From assembly GCA_902475375.1 (NCBI GenBank), contig CABRZC010000074.1, positions 1 to 9,891 of the forward strand: DNA of 9,891 bases, written 5' to 3'. Source of the DNA: an uncultured Collinsella sp. Its GTDB lineage: Bacteria > Actinomycetota > Coriobacteriia > Coriobacteriales > Coriobacteriaceae. The stretch's first letter is position 1; every line of letters begins with the position of its first letter. Of the stretch, positions 1 to 5,033 are shown piece after piece. A program made the position numbers and the translations under genes. Under the pieces are notes generated by a model. It did not search any database. It worked only from the letters and a program-made list of their open reading frames with translations, and was not told the origin of the DNA.

Positions 1-41
1 CGGCGCGCTGTTAAACGCAGCGCGCCGGCCTTTCTTTGTTT
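1..41 (+). terminator. Intrinsic terminator of a gene left of the window
   Basis: A perfect 10-bp stem, CGGCGCGCTG (1-10) with CAGCGCGCCG (18-27), closes a 7-base loop and is followed by a T-rich run (31-41). The T-rich side lies to the right, so it terminates plus-strand transcription coming from outside the window. The minus-strand transporter is converging on it and has its own terminator at 49-88. Confidence 0.75.
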
Positions 42-48
42 CGATTTC

Positions 49-88
49 AAAAAGCCCGGTCAGCAGCCGCAAAAGCTACCGACCGGGC
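49..88 (-). terminator. Intrinsic terminator of the OPT transporter gene
   Basis: GCCCGGTC (54-61) and GACCGGGC (81-88) form a perfect 8-bp stem. Read on the minus strand it is followed by five T (plus-strand AAAAA, 49-53). It lies about 40 bases past the stop codon of the minus-strand transporter. With the plus-strand terminator at 1-41 it forms a convergent pair. Confidence 0.8.
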
Positions 89-111
89 AAGCCGTAGGCA
101 ATATGGTTGCT

Positions 112-129
112 GTCGAGCAGCTGCTCGAC
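112..129. repeat. Perfect 18-bp palindrome touching the transporter stop codon
   Basis: GTCGAGCAGCTGCTCGAC is self-complementary over all 18 bases and ends one base before the minus-strand stop codon (130-132). As RNA it could only form a hairpin with a few central bases unpaired. There is no T-run next to it, so it is not itself a terminator; the terminator comes further downstream. It could be a protein binding site or an mRNA 3'-end protecting hairpin; neither role is shown. Confidence 0.6.
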
Positions 130-1833
130 TTAGCCCAGCAGGCTTAAGCCCACGGAGACAAATGCCAGGATAACGCCGACGATGGACTCGCCGCCGAGCA
201 GGCCGCTGGCGACAACCAGGCCCTGCTCCTGGAAGGCGGCGTCCTTGGCAGCCCTCTCCTCGTCAGAAAGACCAGCGGTGGCGTCGCGGTGGGCGGACCA
301 CTTGTCGTAGGCGAGCTTGACGCAGGAGCCCAGGAATGCCGTGAGTGACATGTAGAACGGCAGGTACACGCCCAGGCCGATCATCATGGCCGGAATGCCG
401 AGCCAGTACATGACGATGCCGGCGATAAAGCCGCCTGCGAACCACGGCACGCTCGGGATACCCGAGACCATGGTGGCGACCACGCTTGCCTGCGCGGCCA
501 CAAAGCTCTTGTCGGGGCCGAAGGCGTCCGGACCATAGGCGGTGACGAGCGCGACCATGACAGCGGCAGCGACCAGGGCGCCCACGATGCCGCCAATGGC
601 CTGGCCGACCCACTGTGCGCGCGGGTTGGTACCCAGTACGGCTCCGGCCTTAAAGTCGTTCATGACGTCGCCAGCAAGGCCGCACGCCACGGCCACGATG
701 CCGGCGATAAAGAACAGCTTGACCTGCGCGAGCTGCGCGAAAGCTGCCACGATGAGCATGACGATGAGGCCAAAGATCTCCATGGGATCGATACCCGTCT
801 GGCCGCAGCTCTGAGCGCTCATAATGGTGGTGACAAAGGTGAACAGCGTGACGATGACGGCCGGAACGGGGCCGAGGTCGAGCGCGATGGCAACGATCAC
901 GGCGATGGCTGCGGTGCCCAGGCCGATGACGCCGGCGTCGAGCTTAAGCGAGCCCGAGATGAGCGACTGCTCGTCGGTGTCGGTGGAGCTGTCGGCTGCA
1001 AGACCGCGGACGATACCGGCGACCTGCGGCAGGATGTCCTTAAGGACGACGGCGACTCCAAAGCCCATCATAAGGCCCATACCGAGGGACTTGACGATAC
1101 CCTGCGCGGTCACAATATCGAACAGGCCGGCAGCGGTGCCGCCAACGATGATGCCAAAGTTGCCCAGCAGCGCGCCGGCAAACCAGAAGGCGACGGGGGC
1201 GAAGCCCACCAAAAAGCCGATGGACAGCAACATGGGCGAGTTGTAGATGGCAAAGGTCACGCCGGGGATATTGAGCGTACACAGCATGCTGGGCACCACG
1301 CCCAGAGCGTCGCGCAGCACGCTGTAGATGCCTGCGATGGCCATGGAGCCAAAGAGCTGCTTGCCGGTCTTGCCGCCGGCCTCGGTGGCGCGCAGGGTCT
1401 GAGCTGCGGCGTTGCCGGTGGGGAACTCCAGCGCGGCGTCCACGATAAAGTGACGGTGGATGAGCGCTGTCGCCAGAAGGCCCAAGATGGTGCCGGCGAG
1501 CGCCACGATAAACATGTCGAGCCAGCTGATCTGGTCGGCATAGCCCAGCATCCAGGCGCCCGGGATGGTAAACGCCAGGCCGCCGGCGACCATGGCGCCC
1601 GCGGACATGATGGTGTGGGTGACGTTGGCCTCGTTGAGGCTGGCGTTGCCCATGAGCTTCAGGAAGAACAGCGAAATGACGGCAGCGAAAATGATCGGCC
1701 AGGGGAGTGCGCCCATCTTGAGGGCGGTATAGGCCGAGCTTGCCGTGATGATCACGCAGCCAAGGACGCCGATGACGACGCCGCGCAGCGTGAGTTGACC
1801 GCGCATCGAGGTACGGTTCGAGGGATTGCTCAT
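130..1833 (-). CDS. OPT/YSL family oligopeptide or metal-chelate transporter
   Basis: A 567-residue polytopic membrane protein of the OPT (oligopeptide transporter) family, secondary carriers that move peptides, siderophores or metal chelates with a cation gradient. Sequence marks seen: the N-terminal helix with SAYTALKMGALPWPIIFAA (about residues 33-51), LNEANVTHTIMSAGAMVAGG (66-85), and LEFPTGNAAAQTLRATEAGG (135-154), all typical of the prokaryotic OPT branch. Many glycine- and alanine-rich hydrophobic segments follow, with a charged cytosolic stretch near 280-292 and another near 515-537. The length suits a compact bacterial member. The start is supported by AAAGGAG (minus strand, 1840-1846) six bases upstream. 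It is divergent from coaX across about 208 bases, and the leader appears structured. The substrate cannot be told from sequence; the bacterial branch is often annotated simply as OPT/YSL. Confidence 0.92.
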   Translation of the reverse strand: MSNPSNRTSMRGQLTLRGVVIGVLGCVIITASSAYTALKMGALPWPIIFAAVISLFFLKLMGNASLNEANVTHTIMSAGAMVAGGLAFTIPGAWMLGYADQISWLDMFIVALAGTILGLLATALIHRHFIVDAALEFPTGNAAAQTLRATEAGGKTGKQLFGSMAIAGIYSVLRDALGVVPSMLCTLNIPGVTFAIYNSPMLLSIGFLVGFAPVAFWFAGALLGNFGIIVGGTAAGLFDIVTAQGIVKSLGMGLMMGFGVAVVLKDILPQVAGIVRGLAADSSTDTDEQSLISGSLKLDAGVIGLGTAAIAVIVAIALDLGPVPAVIVTLFTFVTTIMSAQSCGQTGIDPMEIFGLIVMLIVAAFAQLAQVKLFFIAGIVAVACGLAGDVMNDFKAGAVLGTNPRAQWVGQAIGGIVGALVAAAVMVALVTAYGPDAFGPDKSFVAAQASVVATMVSGIPSVPWFAGGFIAGIVMYWLGIPAMMIGLGVYLPFYMSLTAFLGSCVKLAYDKWSAHRDATAGLSDEERAAKDAAFQEQGLVVASGLLGGESIVGVILAFVSVGLSLLG

Positions 1834-1839
1834 ATAGAA

Positions 1840-1896
1840 CTCCTTTGCGTATATCCGCTTCCCCCGGGAGCGCCGCTACGGATACGGCGCGGGAAG
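1840..1896 (-). promoter_or_regulatory. Structured leader and RBS of the OPT transporter
   Basis: The minus-strand RNA has AAAGGAG at 1846-1840 (read backwards) and, just 5' of it, a two-part stem. CTTCCC (plus 1891-1896 read in reverse) pairs with GGGAAG (1858-1863), and inside it GCGCCG/CGGCGC (1870-1875 with 1885-1890) closes a 9-base loop, with a 6-base bulge at 1864-1869. The loop sequence UAUCCG is complementary to CGGAUA (plus 1852-1857), which lies between the stem and the RBS. This is the layout of an H-type pseudoknot. The base pairs are seen in the sequence; a regulatory role is inference. Confidence 0.4.
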
Positions 1897-1943
1897 TCGG
1901 GTTACCAAGGGCCGCCGCGTGAGCTCGCGCGCGACCGCGCACC

Positions 1944-1949
1944 AGTATA
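1944..1949 (-). promoter_or_regulatory. Possible -10 box for the OPT transporter
   Basis: The minus strand reads TATACT here, a good match to the -10 consensus. No convincing -35 box is present at 16-18 bases. If used, transcription would start near 1937 and give a leader of about 100 bases that includes the structured region at 1852-1896. Confidence 0.3.
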
Positions 1950-1959
1950 GCCGCAAGCT

Positions 1960-1988
1960 AGTCATTTTGGGACGGGGCTATTTTAGCT
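1960..1988 (+). repeat. Dispersed intergenic repeat, copy 1 (GGGACGGGGCT type)
   Basis: A 29-base element starting AGTCA, with core TTTGGGACGGGGCT and ending TTTTAGCT. It matches the reverse complement of 3538-3566 at 27 of 29 positions. It occupies the divergent region between the OPT transporter and coaX, close to where both promoters should lie. It lacks a strong internal hairpin and any coding potential. Confidence 0.7.
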
Positions 1989-2008
1989 ACCCCTGTTTGC
2001 CGGAGGGA

Positions 2009-2014
2009 TATACT
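2009..2014 (+). promoter_or_regulatory. Possible -10 box of coaX
   Basis: TATACT lies 33 bases before the coaX start codon and would put the transcription start near 2021, just before the RBS AAAGGAG (2027-2033). No good -35 box is seen at the standard distance; the region there is the end of the 29-base repeat. Confidence 0.35.
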
Positions 2015-2041
2015 GCTGGGCAGACGAAAGGAGCGCCGACG

Positions 2042-2893
2042 ATGCTTAATGGGTGCGCATATATATTGACGGTCGACGTGGGCAACACGTTCATTCGCTT
2101 TGGCCTGTTTGCAGAGGATTCGGCCGCGGCGCAGGAATGTCCGCTTGCGACGTGCGAGATCACCACGCCGTCGAGCATCACAGCAGACGAGGCGCGCATG
2201 CGTCTCGTGCAGGTCATGGCCGCACTGGCGGCCGATGCGGGCATGCCGGGTGTGCTCGTACCCGCCGCGGCCGTGCTGAGCTGCGTGGTCCCGGCGCTCG
2301 AGCGCCCGTGGAAGGCGGCGCTTTCCCGCACCTGCACGGGGCGCGTGCTCACCGTGGGGCCGGGACTTAAGACCGGCATGCCCGTGCACTACGACGATCC
2401 GGCCGAGATCGGCCCCGACCGCATCGCCGATGCCGTGGCGACCCGTGCCGTCTACGGCTCGCCGTGCATCGTGATCGACCTGGGCACTACGACCAATATC
2501 GAGGTCATCGATGCGCGCGGAACCTTTGTCGGCGGCGTCATCGCGCCGGGTCTGGCACTTGGCGCCCGCTCGCTTTCGGCCGCTGCGGCGCGCCTGCCGC
2601 AGGTCGAGCCCTCGGCACCCACACATGTGATCGGTCGCAACACGCGCGAGGCCATGCGCTCGGGCGTGGTCTTGGGCGAGGTGGCCCGTATCGACGGCAT
2701 GCTCGACATGGTGCTTGCCGAGATGCGCGCGACCAAGGCGGCGGGGGAGGGCAGCGTGCCCATCGTCATCACCGGCGACGATGCCGAGGCGCTCGCGGCG
2801 TTGGTCGGCCACAGCCTGACGGTCGATGACGCGTTGACGCTTCGCGGCCTGGCCGAGCTCTACCACATCAATCAAAAGCCCCGTCGCGCGTAG
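2042..2893 (+). CDS. coaX: Type III pantothenate kinase
   Basis: Phosphorylates pantothenate to 4'-phosphopantothenate with ATP, the first step of coenzyme A synthesis, in the cytoplasm. CoaX belongs to the ASKHA fold and needs a monovalent cation. Motifs seen in the 283-residue product: VDVGNTFIRFG (11-21), the N-terminal phosphate loop; GPDRIAD (124-130), the pantothenate-site GxDR motif with the likely catalytic Asp126; IDLGTTTNIEVI (145-156), the second phosphate loop; GGVIAPGLALGARSL (164-178); and a closing LTLRGLAELY. The usual TGG near the C-terminus reads TGDD (244-247). An in-frame ATG at 1919 would add 41 residues, but it lies upstream of the likely promoter and has no family similarity. 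The ATG at 2042 has AAAGGAG eight bases upstream and puts the phosphate loop at its normal place. Confidence 0.95.
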   Translation: MLNGCAYILTVDVGNTFIRFGLFAEDSAAAQECPLATCEITTPSSITADEARMRLVQVMAALAADAGMPGVLVPAAAVLSCVVPALERPWKAALSRTCTGRVLTVGPGLKTGMPVHYDDPAEIGPDRIADAVATRAVYGSPCIVIDLGTTTNIEVIDARGTFVGGVIAPGLALGARSLSAAAARLPQVEPSAPTHVIGRNTREAMRSGVVLGEVARIDGMLDMVLAEMRATKAAGEGSVPIVITGDDAEALAALVGHSLTVDDALTLRGLAELYHINQKPRRA

Positions 2894-2903
2894 CGATGGG
2901 GGC

Positions 2904-2929
2904 GGTGGGACAAAAACGTCTCCACCTTT
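2904..2929 (+). terminator. Weak hairpin after coaX
   Basis: GGTGGGAC (2904-2911) can pair with GTC (2918-2920) plus CCACC (2922-2926), with one bulged T and a 6-base loop, followed by only TTTC. It may attenuate transcription between coaX and the next gene. The short T-run makes it doubtful as a full terminator. Confidence 0.35.
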
Positions 2930-2933
2930 CACC

Positions 2934-2942
2934 TGCTACAAT
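2934..2942 (+). promoter_or_regulatory. Extended -10 promoter of the deaminase gene
   Basis: TGCTACAAT is an extended -10 element (TGn followed by TACAAT) with no clear -35, as expected for this class. Transcription would begin near 2949, about 28 bases before the ATG at 2977. It therefore argues for that start codon and for expression separate from coaX. Confidence 0.6.
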
Positions 2943-2976
2943 GTGTCAAACTATTGCGATTTCGGAGGTGTCTGCC

Positions 2977-3501
2977 ATGTCGGACGATCTTCATCAAACC
3001 GCGTCGGGCAAGCGCCGCGACGTTATTAGCTGGGACGAGTTCTTTATGAGCGTAGCCATCGCCGCGCAGCGCCGCAGCAAGGATCCCAATACGCAGGTAG
3101 GCGCGTGCATCGCCAGCACCAACCACCGCATCCTTTCGGTGGGCTACAACGGTACGCCCTCGGCACTCAACGACGACTTTTTCCCGTGGGGCACGAGCGA
3201 TGACCCGCTACAGGACAAGCACAACTACGTAGTCCATGCCGAGGCCAACGCCGTGCTCAACTACCGCGGCTCGCTCAAAGACCTTGAGGGTTCCACGGTC
3301 TACGTCACGCTGTTCCCGTGCCATGACTGCGCCAAGATCCTGGCGCAGGTGGGCGTGGGCGAGGTTGTCTACCTGGACAATAAGTACGCCGACACCGACG
3401 ACGGCCGCATCAGTCGCCGCATTCTCGACTCCTGCGGCATCAGCTACCGCCAGGTCATCGTCGATGTCCACATCGGCACCGGGGAACAAACTCAGCAGTA
3501 G
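2977..3501 (+). CDS. Deoxycytidylate (dCMP) deaminase family protein, ComEB-like
   Basis: Zinc-dependent deaminase of the CMP/dCMP family, expected to convert dCMP to dUMP and so feed thymidylate synthesis. The 174-residue product has the full catalytic set: HAE (His87, Glu89 as proton shuttle) and PCHDC (Pro114, Cys115, Cys118) as zinc ligands. The stretches SKDPNTQVGACI (34-45) and GYNGTPSALNDD (56-67) match dCMP deaminases and B. subtilis ComEB better than cytidine or tRNA deaminases. The ATG at 2977 is chosen because GGAGGTG (2964-2970) lies six bases upstream and an extended -10 sits just before it. An in-frame ATG at 2896 would place the start ahead of that promoter. The neighbours give no further clue. 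The substrate is inferred from family resemblance. Confidence 0.9.
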   Translation: MSDDLHQTASGKRRDVISWDEFFMSVAIAAQRRSKDPNTQVGACIASTNHRILSVGYNGTPSALNDDFFPWGTSDDPLQDKHNYVVHAEANAVLNYRGSLKDLEGSTVYVTLFPCHDCAKILAQVGVGEVVYLDNKYADTDDGRISRRILDSCGISYRQVIVDVHIGTGEQTQQ

Positions 3502-3537
3502 CGGCAGCGTGTGCTAGCGCCGGGCGTCGGCAAAAGC

Positions 3538-3566
3538 AGCTAAAAAAGCCCCGTCCCAAATTGACT
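3538..3566 (-). repeat. Dispersed intergenic repeat, copy 2 (GGGACGGGGCT type)
   Basis: Inverted copy of the 29-base element at 1960-1988, differing at two positions. Here the plus strand reads AGCT, a run of six A, then GCCCCGTCCCAAA and TTGACT. On the minus strand GGGGC is followed by six T, but no matching stem arm is present. It lies 37 bases after the deaminase stop, in a 176-base gap with no gene. Confidence 0.7.
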
Positions 3567-3624
3567 GCTCGTGAAAGTCGTGTCCGCGCGCATGGACGGC
3601 TCGTGAGCGGGTACATGGCTGTAG

Positions 3625-3655
3625 TAACATAGCTCTGTCCGCGGGCGCGCCCGCG
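3625..3655 (+). promoter_or_regulatory. Possible promoter and 16-bp palindrome before the NifU-like gene
   Basis: TAACAT (3625-3630) is a passable -10 box without a clear -35. Ten bases later comes CGCGGGCGCGCCCGCG (3640-3655), a perfect 16-bp palindrome that would fall at or just after the transcription start and end ten bases before the RBS (3665-3672). It could be an operator or a 5' hairpin. The palindrome is certain; its role is not. Confidence 0.4.
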
Positions 3656-3677
3656 TTATTGTGAGAAAGGAGCCCCT

Positions 3678-3956
3678 GTGGCTGTTAACGAAGAGCTGCT
3701 TAAGAAGGTTCTTGAGGAGATCCGCCCCAACCTGCAGGCTGACGGCGGCGATATGGAGTATGTGGGCGTCGACGACGAGGGCGTCGTCCAGCTTGAGCTT
3801 CAGGGTGCCTGCGCCGGCTGCCCTATGAGCGCACTGACCCTGTCCATGGGTATCGAGCGTATCCTCAAGGAGCACGTACCCGGCGTTACCCGTGTCGAGC
3901 AGGTCAATGCCTCCGGCGAGACCGAGGACCTGTACGACGAGTATGCGCCGTTCTAA
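3678..3956 (+). CDS. NifU C-terminal domain protein (Fe-S cluster scaffold/carrier)
   Basis: A 92-residue protein made of a single NifU-like C-terminal (Nfu) domain, which binds and hands on iron-sulfur clusters through a CxxC pair. Seen: helix EELLKKVLEEIRPNLQADGG (5-24), the family's typical opening, then LQGACAGCPMS (41-51) with Cys45 and Cys48. The length is normal for stand-alone Nfu domains in Gram-positives. The start codon is GTG, supported by GAAAGGAG (3665-3672) five bases upstream. No suf or isc genes are in view. The codons are strongly C/G-ending, suggesting steady expression. Confidence 0.93.
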   Translation: MAVNEELLKKVLEEIRPNLQADGGDMEYVGVDDEGVVQLELQGACAGCPMSALTLSMGIERILKEHVPGVTRVEQVNASGETEDLYDEYAPF

Positions 3957-4003
3957 GATGCGAAAGCTGCGGGCGATGTGCTCCGCATAGACGTCACGCC
4001 CAA

Positions 4004-4041
4004 ATATGCGGCTGCGAGCGCAAGGCCCGCGGCCGCATTTG
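4004..4041 (+). terminator. Hairpin between the NifU-like gene and lgt
   Basis: ATGCGGC (4006-4012) pairs with GCCGCAT (4032-4038) around a 19-base loop that can itself fold (TGC/GCA, 4013-4022), followed by TTTGT. It resembles a weak intrinsic terminator or attenuator, 25 bases before the lgt start. An in-frame ATG at 4006 lies inside this stem and is unlikely to be a start. Confidence 0.4.
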
Positions 4042-4065
4042 TATGTAGGGAGCAAGGGGACCGAT

Positions 4066-4887
4066 ATGCTCAACGACCTCTACCATATGCTTGATCCCGT
4101 CGCGATTTCGGCGGGGCCCATCACCATCTACTGGTACGGCTTGGCCTACGTGGTCGGCGCTCTGCTCACGGCGGTCGTCATGTATCGCACGCAGCGTCGC
4201 TGGGGTTTCGACATTACGGTCGACGACCTGACGAGCGTCGTGGTCGGTGTGGTCTTTGGCCTTATCATTGGCGCCCGCCTGTTCTACGTCATCTTTTACG
4301 GTGATGGCTACTACTGGGCGCATCCGCTCGAGATCTTCGCCACCAACGAAGGCGGCATGAGTTTCCACGGCGGCCTGGTGGGCGGCATCATCGGTGGCGT
4401 GCTCGTGTGCCGTATGTACAAGCTCGATGCCTGGACTATCGCCGACCTTGCCGTTATCGGTGCTCCGCTGGCCCTGTGCCTGGGGCGCTGCGCCAACTTT
4501 GTCAACGGCGAGCTGTGGGGCAAGCCGACCGATTTGCCCTGGGGCGTGATCTTCGGCGGCGCCGCGGGCGATATGCCGCGCCATCCCTCCCAGCTCTACG
4601 AGGCATTCCTAGAGGGCATTGTGCTCTTTTGCATCTTGCAGGTGCTCAGCCGCAAAAAACCGCTGCTGCCCCAGGGCACGTTTATGGGCGTGTTTGTGAT
4701 GGGTTACGGCATCGTCCGCTTCCTCATTGAGTTTGTGCGCGTGCCCGATGCCCAGCTGGGCTATCTGCTGGGCGGCGTCATCACCATGGGTCAGCTGCTG
4801 AGCCTGCCGCTCGTAATCGCAGGACTGGCGCTCATCATCTTCGCCCGACACCGCAATCGCCCCCAGCGCATCTACCTCGACGCCTAG
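4066..4887 (+). CDS. lgt: Prolipoprotein diacylglyceryl transferase
   Basis: Integral membrane enzyme that moves a diacylglyceryl group from phosphatidylglycerol to the lipobox cysteine of prolipoproteins, the first step of lipoprotein maturation. The 273-residue product shows the family signature GRCANFVNGELWG (140-152), with Arg141, Asn144 and Glu149. It also has FHGGLVGG (100-107) with the essential-type His101, HPSQLYEAFLEG (173-184), and FVRVPDAQLG (223-232) with an Arg equivalent to the second conserved arginine of E. coli Lgt. It has about seven hydrophobic segments and a short basic tail (RHRNRPQR). The ATG at 4066 has AAGGGGA (4054-4060) five bases upstream and gives the normal N-terminus. 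An in-frame ATG 20 codons earlier lies in a hairpin and would add a basic, non-homologous leader. No lsp gene is nearby. Confidence 0.96.
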   Translation: MLNDLYHMLDPVAISAGPITIYWYGLAYVVGALLTAVVMYRTQRRWGFDITVDDLTSVVVGVVFGLIIGARLFYVIFYGDGYYWAHPLEIFATNEGGMSFHGGLVGGIIGGVLVCRMYKLDAWTIADLAVIGAPLALCLGRCANFVNGELWGKPTDLPWGVIFGGAAGDMPRHPSQLYEAFLEGIVLFCILQVLSRKKPLLPQGTFMGVFVMGYGIVRFLIEFVRVPDAQLGYLLGGVITMGQLLSLPLVIAGLALIIFARHRNRPQRIYLDA

Positions 4888-4934
4888 CCACCACATGTCA
4901 CCACAAGGGGGACAGGCACCTTTGTGGTGGTTTT
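4888..4934 (+). repeat. GGGACAGG-headed hairpin element after lgt, probable terminator
   Basis: It begins at the base after the lgt stop codon. CCACCACA (4888-4895) pairs perfectly with TGTGGTGG (4923-4930). Alternatively CACCACAAGG (4899-4908) pairs with CCTTTGTGGTG (4919-4929) with one bulged T. The middle holds GGGGGACAGGCACC. TTTT follows the 3' arm (4931-4934), so the hairpin can end lgt transcription. It shares the GGGACAGG head with the element at 4969-5013, which faces it, and resembles 7235-7254. From memory such elements recur in Collinsella-type genomes and resemble REP sequences mobilised by Y1 transposases (RAYT); this was not checked. Confidence 0.65.
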
Positions 4935-4968
4935 GCCGGGCAACGATGACAGAACCGTAACGTTTCCC

Positions 4969-5013
4969 CAGATAAAACCTGCCAAAATAAACCTGTCCCT
5001 TTTTGGCAGGTTT
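4969..5013 (-). repeat. GGGACAGG-headed hairpin element before the 727-residue gene
   Basis: AAACCTGCCAAAA (4975-4987) and TTTTGGCAGGTTT (5001-5013) form a perfect 13-bp inverted repeat around a 13-base loop that carries CCTGTCCC, so the minus strand reads GGGACAGGTTTATTTTGGC. The plus-strand motif AAACCTG also occurs in the loop (4989-4995), so the arms have an alternative partner. The same element recurs inverted at 9843-9884. It ends three bases before the RBS-like AGAAAGG (5016-5022) of the downstream gene, so it lies within that gene's leader or promoter. Confidence 0.75.
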
Positions 5014-5033
5014 CTAGAAAGGCTATTCGGACT

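Noticed and set aside
1040..1942. Minus-strand open frame overlapping the OPT gene in another frame
   Set aside because: Arg/His-rich frame-shifted shadow of the transporter.
1919..2041. Upstream in-frame start for coaX
   Set aside because: It adds 41 residues without family similarity and runs through the repeat and probable promoter; the ATG at 2042 has a good RBS.
4006..4065. Upstream in-frame start for lgt
   Set aside because: The ATG is inside a hairpin stem, lacks an RBS and adds a basic leader not seen in Lgt.
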